From assembly GCF_037977235.1 (NCBI RefSeq), contig NZ_CP150276.1, forward strand, positions 2,542,001-2,606,000: a stretch of DNA of 64,000 nt, read 5' to 3'. The notes under the pieces are model-generated. The model was not told the DNA's origin, searched no databases, and saw only the letters and a program-made list of their open reading frames with translations. Position numbers and translations under genes: made by a program. Shown here piece after piece: positions 44,331 through 53,550 of this stretch (the stretch's first letter is position 1; each line of letters begins with the position of its first letter). The DNA comes from Paenibacillus sp. FSL K6-0276 (GTDB lineage Bacteria > Bacillota > Bacilli > Paenibacillales > Paenibacillaceae).

Positions 44331-45164
44331 ATGAGAAAAATAAGTTTAACTATTCTGTTGGCGTTAACCGTGGTGTTTGTAGCGGCGTGCGGCAATCATT
44401 CGAATACCGATACTTCTAGGAACTCTTCAGCTGTAACTAATGGCGGTACATCTTCAGCTAAAAACAGCCTGGAAGCTGTTAAAGCTAGCGGCAAATTGCG
44501 GATAGGAACGGAAGGGACCTATGCACCTTTTACTTACCATGATGCATCGGGTAAACTGACAGGTTTTGACGTAGAAATTGCTGAGGAAGTAGCAAAGCGT
44601 TTGGGTGTTGAGCCTGAATTTTTTGAGACACAGTGGGATGGTATTTTTGCCGGAATGGACGCGAAACGGTTTGATGTTATTTTTAACGAAGTATCCATAA
44701 ATGAAGATCGTAAAGTGAAATATGATTTCTCTGAACCGTATATCGTATCTAAAGCGGTATTGATTGTAAGTGAAAACAATGAGGATATCAAGACTTTTGC
44801 AGATCTTAAGGGGAAAAAAGCTGGACAATCTCTAACCAGCAACCTGTCCGATATCGCCCGTGAGAACGGCGCTGAAATTGTAGCTACAGACGGCTTTAAT
44901 CAAGCGATGGACCTACTGACCTCAGGCCGAATAGATGCGACTGTCAATGATGGCTTGTCTTATCTGGATCTGAAAAAACAGAAACCTGATGTGAAAATTA
45001 AAGTGGTAGATGAGATTCCTGACGGTTCGCAAAGTGCCGCTGTGTTCCTGAAAGGCAACGACGAGTTGGTGAAAGCAGTCAGTGATGCGATTGTTGAAAT
45101 GAAGAGCAATGGAACGTACTTAAAGATTTCTGAGAAATACTTTGGTGCTGACGTTTCAAAATAA
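44331..45164 (+). CDS. cystine-type amino acid ABC transporter, substrate-binding lipoprotein
   Basis: The 277-residue protein has a lipobox VAAC, an Asn/Ser linker, and a periplasmic-binding fold of the polar amino acid class (LRIGTEGTYAPFTYHD, GFDVEIAEEVAKRLG, DVIFNEVSINEDRKVKYDF). The last motif is typical of cystine-binding TcyA-type proteins. AGAGGGG precedes the ATG. It heads a three-gene importer operon. Confidence 0.9.
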   Translation: MRKISLTILLALTVVFVAACGNHSNTDTSRNSSAVTNGGTSSAKNSLEAVKASGKLRIGTEGTYAPFTYHDASGKLTGFDVEIAEEVAKRLGVEPEFFETQWDGIFAGMDAKRFDVIFNEVSINEDRKVKYDFSEPYIVSKAVLIVSENNEDIKTFADLKGKKAGQSLTSNLSDIARENGAEIVATDGFNQAMDLLTSGRIDATVNDGLSYLDLKKQKPDVKIKVVDEIPDGSQSAAVFLKGNDELVKAVSDAIVEMKSNGTYLKISEKYFGADVSK

Positions 45165-45216
45165 TACAAGGTTTCGGAAGCTAACCTAGCTTGGAGCCAA
45201 AAAAGGATGCCTGAAA

Positions 45217-45885
45217 ATGGATGACCGCAAAATACAAATTTTCTTGGATTCACTGCTACCTCTGCTAAAAGCTGGGGTGGCTTTTACCATTCCTTTAGCA
45301 TTGATCTCATTTGTATTGGGACTGATTTTAGCGATATTGACTGCACTAGCTCGTCTCTCCCCATGGGTGCTTCCGAAGCTAATCGCCCGCTTTTATGTAT
45401 GGGTCATTCGTGGAACCCCTTTATTGGTACAACTATTCATTATTTTCTATGGTTTGCCCGCAGTTGGAATTGTACTCGACCCATTCATAGCCGCGACCAT
45501 TGGATTTACGCTTAGTGTAGGAGCTTATTCATCAGAAATTGTACGTGCTGCTATCCTGTCGATACATAAAGGTCAGTGGGAAGCGGCCTTCTCCGTTGGG
45601 ATGACTCGTGCGCAAGCACTGCGCCGTGTTATACTGCCACAAGCTGCCCGTGTTTCTGTACCGCCGTTATCGAATTCCTTTATTAGCTTGGTCAAAGACA
45701 CTTCACTAGCAGCGACCATTACCTATACGGAGATGTTCAGAACAGCACAGCAGGTTGCTTCCACCTCCTATGAGCCACTGCTGATCTATTGCGAAGCAGG
45801 ATTGTTCTATTTACTATTCTGCTCTGTGTTGTCAGCACTGCAAAATTACTTGGAGAAACGACTGAGTCGTTACTCTGCGAGCTAA
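45217..45885 (+). CDS. cystine-type amino acid ABC transporter, permease
   Basis: The 222-residue protein has five membrane helices and the HisMQ-type loop [23 protein letters not shown]. It pairs with the neighbouring binding protein and ATPase; TcyB is the closest named match by recall. AAAAGGA precedes the ATG and the gap to the ATPase gene is 13 bases. Confidence 0.92.
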   Translation: MDDRKIQIFLDSLLPLLKAGVAFTIPLALISFVLGLILAILTALARLSPWVLPKLIARFYVWVIRGTPLLVQLFIIFYGLPAVGIVLDPFIAATIGFTLSVGAYSSEIVRAAILSIHKGQWEAAFSVGMTRAQALRRVILPQAARVSVPPLSNSFISLVKDTSLAATITYTEMFRTAQQVASTSYEPLLIYCEAGLFYLLFCSVLSALQNYLEKRLSRYSAS

Positions 45886-45898
45886 AGGAGAGACAGTT

Positions 45899-46651
45899 AT
45901 GATTGAAATCCTTAATATGCATAAATCCTTCGGTGAGCTACAGGTATTAAAGGGCATTGATCTCAAAATGGAGCATGGCAAGGTGCTTGTTATTATTGGT
46001 CCATCGGGTTCAGGTAAAACTACACTATTACGCTGCTTTAATCTGCTTGAAATCCCTGATCAAGGAAGCTTATCGCTCAGTAATATTAAAATTAATTTTA
46101 CGGATAATAAGAAAATCCCGCAGAAGTCCGTTTTGGCGTTACGTCAAAAAACAGGGATGGTCTTTCAATCCTATAATCTTTTTCCCCATATGACTGCACT
46201 TGGCAACGTGATGGAGGGGCAGGTGACTGTTCAGAAACGATCTAAGGACGAAGCACGCGAACGTGCCCTTCAGTTGTTAGCTAAAGTAGGTTTGGCGGAC
46301 AAAACGGATGCTTATCCGCACCAACTGTCTGGTGGTCAGCAGCAACGGGTTGCCATCGCTCGTGCTATGGCAGTTGATCCAGAGGTGCTGTTGTTCGATG
46401 AGCCTACTTCTGCGCTTGATCCTGAGCTTGTGGGGGAAGTGCTTAAGGTTATTAAACAGTTAGCGGCAGAGGGAATGACGATGGTGATTGTGACCCATGA
46501 GATGAAATTTGCTGCTGATGTGGCTGATCGGATCATTCTGATGGATGGAGGCCATATTCTAGAGCAAGGGACTCCACAAGAAGTTCTTGAGCATCCAAAG
46601 CATCCTCGTGCTCTGCAATTTCTGAACAGAATTAGTGGTGAAGAAGTATAG
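45899..46651 (+). CDS. cystine-type amino acid ABC transporter, ATP-binding protein
   Basis: The 250-residue ATPase has [13 protein letters not shown] (Walker A), [14 protein letters not shown] (signature), [12 protein letters not shown] (Walker B) and VTHEM (H-loop). It belongs to the polar amino acid group (GlnQ/TcyC-like). AAAGGAGAG precedes the ATG. It is the last gene of the operon, followed by a terminator. Confidence 0.93.
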   Translation: MIEILNMHKSFGELQVLKGIDLKMEHGKVLVIIGPSGSGKTTLLRCFNLLEIPDQGSLSLSNIKINFTDNKKIPQKSVLALRQKTGMVFQSYNLFPHMTALGNVMEGQVTVQKRSKDEARERALQLLAKVGLADKTDAYPHQLSGGQQQRVAIARAMAVDPEVLLFDEPTSALDPELVGEVLKVIKQLAAEGMTMVIVTHEMKFAADVADRIILMDGGHILEQGTPQEVLEHPKHPRALQFLNRISGEEV

Positions 46652-46670
46652 AAGACGATCAACACGCAAA

Positions 46671-46708
46671 AAAAAGCAGTTCAGGACTATGCCTGGGCTG
46701 CTTTTTCG
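46671..46708. terminator. bidirectional intrinsic terminator
   Basis: AAAAAGCAGTTCAGG pairs with CCTGGGCTGCTTTTT with a 6-nt loop, between the convergent transporter and SLH genes. Confidence 0.9.
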
Positions 46709-46745
46709 TGTACATCATTCAGAACAGTGGAGTGCCTCTTATAAG

Positions 46746-47414
46746 TTAGGATATAATACCAGTCTTCAGAAATTCCAAAGCGTTATAGAGCATTATTGCG
46801 GCTTCGGCGCGGGTGAGTTCACTTTTCGGATTAAACTTCCCGTTTGCGTCTAAACTATTGATCTTGTATTTAAGCGAACGTTGAACACTTCCTTGATAAG
46901 AGGGATTAAGCGCAGCATCGTCAGTGATGTCTACTGGCACTAATTTGATCATCGGCAGATTACCAATGCCTTCTACCCCTTGCACTAGGTAGTTAGTGAA
47001 CTCTTCTTTGGTCATTGTTTTGGTAGGATCGATATCCTTGGGAAGCTCAACACGATTGTAGTAAGCATTGATGAAGGCTTCAGCGTACCATGCTTTATCT
47101 GTGACTTTCGTGAACAAACCGCTAGCAACGGGAGCTTTGTTGAAATCAATTGCCGCGAGGCTAAGCTGGAGACCACCTGAAATGAACTGGATGCCTTGTG
47201 CTGTTGTTACTTTGGAGCTGGGTAGGAATTGGGATTCACTAACCCCTTTGATTAAGCCTTGGTTTTTTAAAGAAATGATTTTTTCTTTGCCGTTTATGTT
47301 GTCAATATCCTTAAAGGTGTTTCCAGCTGCAAACATATGGCCACCCAAAGAGAAGGAGAGAATGGTTACTGTTGTAATCGCTGCTAACGTTCTTTTTTTC
47401 ATATTCATGTTCAT
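46746..47414 (-). CDS. secreted protein with S-layer homology domains
   Basis: The 222-residue protein has a signal peptide (cleavage near residue 30, FAAGN), an N-terminal SLH-like module (NTFKDIDNINGKEKIISLKNQG, KGVSESQFLPSSKVTTAQGI) and a C-terminal one (KINSLDANGKFNPKSELTRAEAAIMLYNAL). SLH domains bind pyruvylated secondary cell-wall polymer. GAGGTG precedes the ATG. No enzymatic domain is present. Confidence 0.87.
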   Translation of the reverse strand: MNMNMKKRTLAAITTVTILSFSLGGHMFAAGNTFKDIDNINGKEKIISLKNQGLIKGVSESQFLPSSKVTTAQGIQFISGGLQLSLAAIDFNKAPVASGLFTKVTDKAWYAEAFINAYYNRVELPKDIDPTKTMTKEEFTNYLVQGVEGIGNLPMIKLVPVDITDDAALNPSYQGSVQRSLKYKINSLDANGKFNPKSELTRAEAAIMLYNALEFLKTGIIS

Positions 47415-47729
47415 TTCACCTCGTTGTATGGATAGGCCTCGTGGCCGCTATCAATTCCTTTAACGCAGAAAAATATGGAAAGGTTGCGCTCAAACATACA
47501 TTATTTCACGGAAAAGTAGATTTCGGTAGAAATATGGGCTTGATTGGGTGAAGTAACTTTGGATAAATGGGCTGAGATGTTATAATAATGTCAGGCTCTA
47601 TTCATTCGTGGTTAATTTTGTTGTGATTATATCGTAACGATTACTATTTACGTTTTATATTCTGATGCATAAATGGGTGCATCTCAGTGGGTAAGGATGT
47701 TAAAGCATTCCGGGAAGGTAGGAGATCAA

Positions 47730-48203
47730 ATGAATCAAATTTCAAATATCAGTCAGCTGTTTGCGGCGCAAAAATATAAATTAACGCCCCAGCGTGAGGC
47801 CATAGTGAACATATTGCTGGACAATGAGAAAGATCATCTAAGTGTAGAAGAAGTATATATGCTAGTTAAGCTCAGCTATCCGCATCTTGGATTGGCAACG
47901 GTATACCGTACACTTGAGCTCTTATGCGAGCTTCACATTGTAGAAAAGATGAACTTCGGAGATGGAGTTGCTCGTTACGATCTGCGCGGGAATGATCATT
48001 CTCACATGCATCATCATTTGATATGCAGCGTGTGCGGCAGGTTGGAGGAAATTAAGGATGACTGGCTGGTGGAGCTGGAGAAGAGAGTGGAACGTGAATA
48101 TGGCTTTAACGTCACGGATCACCGCCTTGATTTTAAGGGCACTTATGGCACATGTAAACGTACTGGATGCAAAAAAGAAAAAGCAAACAAAGCGGTTTCG
48201 TAA
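47730..48203 (+). CDS. fur: Fur-family metal-dependent repressor
   Basis: The 157-residue protein has the Fur winged helix (YKLTPQREAIVNILL, HLGLATVYRTLELL), a His-rich metal site (HSHMHHHLICSVCGR) and a second pair of cysteines near the C-terminus (CKRTGC) for structural zinc. It is closest to Fur, but PerR or Zur roles cannot be excluded. TAGGAGATC precedes ATG 47730; the frame is open to 47673 without a site. Confidence 0.88.
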   Translation: MNQISNISQLFAAQKYKLTPQREAIVNILLDNEKDHLSVEEVYMLVKLSYPHLGLATVYRTLELLCELHIVEKMNFGDGVARYDLRGNDHSHMHHHLICSVCGRLEEIKDDWLVELEKRVEREYGFNVTDHRLDFKGTYGTCKRTGCKKEKANKAVS

Positions 48204-48220
48204 GGTCCACTTTCTAACTA

Positions 48221-48276
48221 AAAAAGAAGCTGTCTCAAAAGTAGTAAATGCTACTTATGGGGCAGCTTCTTTTTCG
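48221..48276 (+). terminator. intrinsic terminator
   Basis: AAAAAGAAGCTG...GTAG pairs with CTAC...CAGCTTCTTTTT behind fur. Confidence 0.9.
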
Positions 48277-48286
48277 GAAAAGTAAA

Positions 48287-48468
48287 TAGGGAAAAACTCC
48301 CTAAAAATAACTGATAATTGACCTTTATGAGTGGAAATGGGGAAATCCTCCCTATAAGTCGGCGAAATAGCTATATTTCACAACAAATCAGTTGAATTAT
48401 AGGGAGATATTCCCTAGTTAGTAGTCAAATGCGCAGAAATCTCTGAATTATAGGGAGATATTCCTTAA
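48287..48468. repeat. dispersed TAGGGA/TCCCTA palindromic repeats
   Basis: Four related units lie 50-60 bases apart in the 366-base gap between fur and the AIM24 gene: TAGGGAAAAACTCCCTA (48287), GGGGAAATCCTCCCTA (48339), and two near-identical GAATTATAGGGAGATATTCC copies (48394 and 48445). No gene is seen here. Each unit can form a small hairpin. Confidence 0.7.
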
Positions 48469-48568
48469 TCTTCACGCAAAGCAGCTTCTTAAATAACGTG
48501 AGAAGCGCTACGATACGTTTTAGATTGTTAAAGGAAATCCACTTATGGAATAGCCTGCGTCTTTTTTC

Positions 48569-49249
48569 TTAGCTTCGAGTAGGTACGAAGGATTTAATCC
48601 ACGTCCCGAAGCTGCCAGGGTTACGGCTCTGAACAAGGATTACCCCTTCTCCGCGGAATCGGCAGACGAGTGCTTCACCACTGGTTAAACTGTTTAACCA
48701 GCCGGCGGCCGCTTTTTCTACCTTGTAGTCCATATAATCTGGCCATGCGACGAGATGCCCGTTATCGATAATCATCTCTTCACCAGGTGCTAAATTAATG
48801 GCGTGGATAGCTCCGAAGGAGGACAAGAACACAGTTCCTTTACCACTGATTTCAACAATAAAGAAGCCCTCACCGGAGAAGAGACCTCGCGTCAAATTTT
48901 GCATTTTGGTATTCACTTGAATGCCTTCAGTTCCAGCTAAGAATCCGTCCTTCTGAACTAACAGCTTATATGATCCGTCTAATTCGATAGCTTGGATATC
49001 ACCTAATGAGCCAGGAGATAGCAGTACCTCGCTTTGACCACGTGTAGCTCTGAGTTCCTGAAAGAAAAACTTTTCTCCGCTTAGCATTCTGCCCAGACCT
49101 CGCATTATACCACCATCAGCGGTTCCTTTTAATTCTACGTTAGGTGACATTGCGACCATTGCGCCCATCTCAGCTTTCACGCTCTCACCTGGGTTCAGGT
49201 GTACCTTCAACATAGCAAAAGCACCCTCATACAAAACCTCGTAATTCAT
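48569..49249 (-). CDS. AIM24/TIGR00266-family protein
   Basis: The 226-residue all-beta protein follows the AIM24 pattern: LNPGESVKAEMGAMVAMSP, GGIMRGLGRMLSGEKFFFQ, and GEGFFIVEISGKGTVFLSS. Bacterial members are widespread and lack an assigned function; the yeast relative is mitochondrial. CGGAGG precedes the ATG. The gene stands alone. Confidence 0.9.
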   Translation of the reverse strand: MNYEVLYEGAFAMLKVHLNPGESVKAEMGAMVAMSPNVELKGTADGGIMRGLGRMLSGEKFFFQELRATRGQSEVLLSPGSLGDIQAIELDGSYKLLVQKDGFLAGTEGIQVNTKMQNLTRGLFSGEGFFIVEISGKGTVFLSSFGAIHAINLAPGEEMIIDNGHLVAWPDYMDYKVEKAAAGWLNSLTSGEALVCRFRGEGVILVQSRNPGSFGTWIKSFVPTRS

Positions 49250-49418
49250 AACTTAAACCTCCGAATCTTTTTAGATAGGATAGAATACTAGCTTTTTTAT
49301 AAGTGTACCGGAATTCTGGCTGTGTTCATAGTCTGTATTATGTTAAAATATAGTTGTCTCAAAGTCTCATGTATATAAGATTAAGAATTATTCACCAATT
49401 AATAGGAGAGTGGTGCAC

Positions 49419-49625
49419 ATGGCACGAACCAAGACACAAAAAGCCTTGCTAAAGGCAGAGCGCTCAGGAACCTGGTGCGCAGCTCAAAGTCGAAGATCCA
49501 ATGGGGATTACGGCGCCATTTCACAGCATGTACGGTTAACGCCGAGCAAGCAGGAGCAACTGAATAAGAGTAAACACAAGGAGCGGATCTTCCAAGATGA
49601 TGCTCCTTTTCTATTGGCCATTTGA
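49419..49625 (+). CDS. small basic conserved-type protein
   Basis: The 68-residue product begins MARTKTQKALLKAERSG and contains HVRLTPSKQEQLNKSKHKER. This layout recalls a small basic protein found across Bacillus and Paenibacillus without known role. TAGGAGAG precedes ATG 49419 by eight bases; a GTG at 49410 overlaps the site. Confidence 0.7.
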   Translation: MARTKTQKALLKAERSGTWCAAQSRRSNGDYGAISQHVRLTPSKQEQLNKSKHKERIFQDDAPFLLAI

Positions 49626-49686
49626 AAAGAATATGTCACTAAGAGTATAGTGTTTGAAGACATAATGGATTGGAGATGTATATCTG

Positions 49687-50418
49687 ATGAAACAAAATAA
49701 GTACGATGATACGAATTTCTTCTCAGCCTATAAACAAATGCCTCGTTCCATTGGTGGACTTGAAGCTGCAGGGGAATGGCATGTATTAAAGTCACTTCTC
49801 CCAGACTTACATAATAAAAGTGTACTTGACTTAGGATGCGGATTCGGATGGCATTGTCTGTATGCACGTGAGCAGCAGGCGAGTTCAGTCATTGGTGTAG
49901 ATATCTCTGAAAAAATGCTTCAAGAAGCGCGTGAAAAAACAGACGACCCTGCCATTACCTATATCCAAATGCCTATTGAGGACATTGAATTCGCCGACTC
50001 GCAATTTGATGTGGTCATTAGTCCATTGGCCTTACATTATATCGAGTCCTTTGAAGCCATCTGTAGCAAGGTTCATGCCTACCTTAAGCCAGGTGGCAGC
50101 TTTATATTTTCAGTAGAACATCCCATCTTTACTTCTCGAAATGAACAGGACTGGTACGTGGATGAACAAGGAAATCGTCTCCATTGGCCTGTAGATCATT
50201 ATCAGTCTGAGGGATTGCGTGAAACCACATTCTTAACAGAAAATGTGATTAAATATCATCGCACGATCTCAACTTATTTCAATGACCTGATTGAAGAGGG
50301 ATTTGCAATAAAAGCTGTAAGGGAGCCTATGCCTTCCGATGAAATGAAAAATGATCCATGGATGAAGGACGAGGATCGAAGACCGATGTTCCTAATCATT
50401 TCAGCTGTAAAAGAATAA
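49687..50418 (+). CDS. class I SAM-dependent methyltransferase
   Basis: The 243-residue protein has motif I VLDLGCGFGWHCLYA, an acidic motif II (VIGVDIS) and the post-motif region FDVVISPLALHYIES. The substrate is unknown. GGAGATG precedes the ATG. A terminator-like hairpin follows. Confidence 0.9.
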   Translation: MKQNKYDDTNFFSAYKQMPRSIGGLEAAGEWHVLKSLLPDLHNKSVLDLGCGFGWHCLYAREQQASSVIGVDISEKMLQEAREKTDDPAITYIQMPIEDIEFADSQFDVVISPLALHYIESFEAICSKVHAYLKPGGSFIFSVEHPIFTSRNEQDWYVDEQGNRLHWPVDHYQSEGLRETTFLTENVIKYHRTISTYFNDLIEEGFAIKAVREPMPSDEMKNDPWMKDEDRRPMFLIISAVKE

Positions 50419-50456
50419 TCATCTCATTAACATGAGTTTTGTTTGAATATAGAAAC

Positions 50457-50506
50457 AGGGGTTGTCCTAGAAGTAGGTTTTCTGCTAAAGGGACAGCCCT
50501 ATTTTC
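50457..50506 (+). terminator. intrinsic terminator
   Basis: AGGGGTTGTCC pairs with GGACAGCCCT (one bulge), followed by ATTTTC, between the convergent methyltransferase and AraC genes. Confidence 0.7.
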
Positions 50507-50527
50507 ATTTATACGCCTTATCCTTAT

Positions 50528-51346
50528 TCATACTTGTGTTCTGCTGTGTACACGGTACTGTCTAGGTGACATGCCGAAATGACTTCGGAATACGCGGTGA
50601 AAATAAGTATAATTCGCGAAACCGCAGGTTTCTGCTACTTGCTCCAGCGGCATGGGACTGAAGGTTATCCGTTCTCTCGCCATCTCTAGTCGGACATCAT
50701 TTACATATTTAATAATACTAGTACCGAAGGCTTCCTTGAATAAATGAACGGCACGGGAGACAGAAATATCTACATGAGCTGCAACATCCTCCAACAGAAA
50801 AGGTAAGGTTGCATGCTCTTCAACATATTGCTTCATTCGGTAGGCCAGATAACCTTTTGGAGTAATTGCTGGCTGATCTGTAATGAGTCTGTCGATTTCC
50901 ATACATAGGATTTGCAGATAACAGGCGGATATCGCTGGTGAGAAATCCGAAAGACGTCTGTGCTCAAGAATGAGCTGACGAAACAAGCCGAGGAAATTCT
51001 CGCTTAATGGCACGCTTAAGAGAGAGGGTCTCTGAGCGCGTTGCCACCATTCAACAATCCAAGTTCCTTCACAAAAAATATGATAATCTCCGCTTTCGAT
51101 CCGCGGTTTACCTACAGGATAGTCTTCCTTATCTATTATTAAATAGTAAGGATCGTTAGGAGCAAACAGCATGATATCGCCGCTCTCCACTGGAGTCATC
51201 ACACCGTCGATCATAGCTCGGCTTCGGCCCTCCGTTTGCAGACGAATTAAATAGTTCTGATTTCCATGACTATGAGACATATGAAAAGGTTTACGATGAA
51301 ATGAAAATCCAGCTGATAATACGTAACAGGTAGTTGATTGAGTCAT
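50528..51346 (-). CDS. AraC-family transcriptional regulator
   Basis: The 272-residue protein has an N-terminal cupin-type sensor (HSHGNQNYLIRLQTEG, VESGDIMLFAPNDPYY) and a C-terminal double helix-turn-helix (VAAHVDISVSRAVHLFKEAFG, VAETCGFANYTYFHRVFRSHF). ATG 51346 has AAGGAGG upstream. It diverges from the four-gene sugar cluster and is the obvious candidate regulator of it. Confidence 0.9.
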   Translation of the reverse strand: MTQSTTCYVLSAGFSFHRKPFHMSHSHGNQNYLIRLQTEGRSRAMIDGVMTPVESGDIMLFAPNDPYYLIIDKEDYPVGKPRIESGDYHIFCEGTWIVEWWQRAQRPSLLSVPLSENFLGLFRQLILEHRRLSDFSPAISACYLQILCMEIDRLITDQPAITPKGYLAYRMKQYVEEHATLPFLLEDVAAHVDISVSRAVHLFKEAFGTSIIKYVNDVRLEMARERITFSPMPLEQVAETCGFANYTYFHRVFRSHFGMSPRQYRVHSRTQV

Positions 51347-51664
51347 AGGTCCTCCTTGATGTCTTGAAATGATAATCAGATTGTTCATGTTTTAATCATA
51401 TTATTCATTTTATTATATACGCTTTCATATTACTATGTACCTAAGCAATAAAGAAAGAAATCGACCATCTACGCTATACGGAGTCGATATAAGCTATGCA
51501 TACAAGAATGACAGTTTAAGGAAACTGATGAGAATCAGATTAATCAATTCTGAAACAGCATTATTGTTCAAGTGATTGCTGCTATTGATCTCTTAGGGGA
51601 CGAGCAGCGAAGTGAAGTTTGAATGAATTAGTAAGCTAACCTAAACCCATTGGAGTGATTAGAA
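51347..51664. other. divergent intergenic region
   Basis: About 318 bases separate the AraC regulator from the sugar cluster. I see no gene here. The region should hold both promoters and the operator, but I could not identify a convincing pair of boxes. Confidence 0.4.
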
Positions 51665-52438
51665 ATGCTGAAGATAGGTCTGCAATTGTACACGCTTAGA
51701 GAAGAACTAGAACAGGATTTTGAAGGAACACTGCGCAAGGTAGCAGCCCTTGGATATAAAGGCGTAGAGTTTTTTCACTTTTTCGGTCGTACCGCATCAG
51801 AAGTTAAACAATTGCTAAATGAGCTTGAACTGGTCGCGCTCGGCGCACATCGTCCCTATGACGCATTGTTGAATGACACAGAGGCAGAGATCTCATACAA
51901 TCTTGAAATTGGAAATCCTAATTTGATTGTTCCTTATCTGTCAGAAGAACAACGTAACTATGAAGAGATTGCAGTGAATCTGAAGATCATTGGAGAAAAG
52001 TGCAAAGCAGGCGGAGCGGTTCTTCTGTATCACAATCATGATTTCGAATTAACGGATAAATATGGTGATAGTGACCGCACTGCTTTTGATGGGTTGTTTG
52101 AAGAGGTGCCGGCTGATCTACTGCAAGTGGAAATGGATACTTGCTGGGTCCATCATGCAGGCTATGATCCGGTTGAATATATCCATAAATACGCAGGTAG
52201 ACTGCCGATCATCCATCTGAAGGATTTGAAGAAACATGAAGACGGCACACCGGAAACTGTTGTGCTAGGTGAAGGTGAAGTGAACCTTACTGCAATTTTA
52301 GATGCAGCTGTACAGGCAAATGTGGAGTGGGCGGTAGTAGAGCAGGATTTCTGCAGTCGTTCACCATTAGAAAGTGTAGAAGATAGTTTGAATTGGGTAA
52401 AAGCATACGCAAATCAAGGAGGAAAAGTTCATGTCTAA
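51665..52438 (+). CDS. sugar phosphate isomerase/epimerase family protein
   Basis: The 257-residue TIM-barrel protein has the AP-endonuclease-2-like pattern: LGYKGVEFFHFFGR, VLLYHNHDFEL, VEMDTCWVHHAGYDP and IIHLKDLK, with the metal-binding Glu, Asp and His residues in place. It probably isomerises or epimerises a sugar or inositol derivative. Its 3' end overlaps the next gene by eight bases. Confidence 0.88.
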   Translation: MLKIGLQLYTLREELEQDFEGTLRKVAALGYKGVEFFHFFGRTASEVKQLLNELELVALGAHRPYDALLNDTEAEISYNLEIGNPNLIVPYLSEEQRNYEEIAVNLKIIGEKCKAGGAVLLYHNHDFELTDKYGDSDRTAFDGLFEEVPADLLQVEMDTCWVHHAGYDPVEYIHKYAGRLPIIHLKDLKKHEDGTPETVVLGEGEVNLTAILDAAVQANVEWAVVEQDFCSRSPLESVEDSLNWVKAYANQGGKVHV

Positions 52439-53528
52439 TAAGTTGAGAATTGCTATTGTAGGTTGCGGTGGTATCGCGAATGGAAAACATATGCCAAGTT
52501 TGTCACGTCAAAAAGATGCTGAAATGGTAGCCTTCTGCGATACCGTTGAAGAACGTGCACAGGAAGCAGCAAAAACCTATGGTGCTGAAGGCGCGGCTGT
52601 TTACACAGATTACCTTGAGCTATTGAAAGCTGGAGGATTCGATATTGTTCATGTATGTACACCAAATGACAGTCACTCCGTGATTACTATTGCAGCATTG
52701 GAAGCTGGTAAACATGTAATGTGCGAGAAACCAATGGCTAAAACCACAGCCCAAGCACAAGAAATGTTGGATGCTGCCAAGCGTACGGGTATGAAGTTGT
52801 CTGTCGCTTACCAGAACCGTTATCGTTCGGATAGTGAGTACCTTAAAGCGATCTGCGAAAATGGCGAACTTGGTGAGATCTATTATGCAAAAGCAATTGC
52901 CCTACGTCGTCGTGCGGTTCCTACTTGGGGCGTGTTCCTGGATGAAGAAAAGCAAGGTGGCGGTCCACTGATCGATATCGGTACGCATGCGCTTGATCTC
53001 ACCTTATGGATGATGGATAATTACAAACCACGCAGTGTTATGGGTTCGTCATTCCATAAGCTGAGTAACCGAAAGAACGCTGGAAACGCTTTTGGTCCTT
53101 GGGATCCTGAGCAATTTAAAGTAGAAGATTCGGCTTTTGGATTTATTACCATGGAAAATGGTGCTACAATTGTACTTGAATCCAGCTGGGCGCTTAATGT
53201 ATCTGAGTTTCGAGAAGCTCAGACGCTTCTTGCAGGTACAGAAGGTGGTGCAGATATGAAGGATGGTCTGCGCCTAAACGGTGACCGTGGTGGACGTCTG
53301 TATGAGACCAAAGTAGATTTGTCTGCTGGCGGTGTAGCTTTCTATGACGGAGGTCAAGAGAGCGAATCCGATCGTGAAGCTCGCCTTTGGCTTGAAGCGG
53401 TTAGAGAAGACAAGGAACCTGTAGTTAAACCTGAACAGGCCCTCGTCGTTACTCAAATTTTAGAAGCTATTTATGAATCTTCACGTACAGGTCGCGCTGT
53501 GTATTTTGAAGGCACATCAGATAATTAA
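52431..53528 (+). CDS. Gfo/Idh/MocA-family oxidoreductase
   Basis: The 365-residue protein has an N-terminal Rossmann fold (AIVGCGGIANGKHMPSL), the signature MCEKPMAKT and a C-terminal domain with IDIGTHALDLTLWMMD. Such NAD(P)-dependent enzymes oxidise sugars or inositols at a hydroxyl group. AAGGAGG lies before the ATG. It is the second gene of the cluster. Confidence 0.92.
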   Translation: MSNKLRIAIVGCGGIANGKHMPSLSRQKDAEMVAFCDTVEERAQEAAKTYGAEGAAVYTDYLELLKAGGFDIVHVCTPNDSHSVITIAALEAGKHVMCEKPMAKTTAQAQEMLDAAKRTGMKLSVAYQNRYRSDSEYLKAICENGELGEIYYAKAIALRRRAVPTWGVFLDEEKQGGGPLIDIGTHALDLTLWMMDNYKPRSVMGSSFHKLSNRKNAGNAFGPWDPEQFKVEDSAFGFITMENGATIVLESSWALNVSEFREAQTLLAGTEGGADMKDGLRLNGDRGGRLYETKVDLSAGGVAFYDGGQESESDREARLWLEAVREDKEPVVKPEQALVVTQILEAIYESSRTGRAVYFEGTSDN

Positions 53529-53550
53529 TATGGAAACAGGAGTGGACGTC

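Noticed and set aside
48287..48468. CRISPR array
   Set aside because: The units are too few and too variable, spacing is irregular, they are self-complementary, and no cas gene is present.
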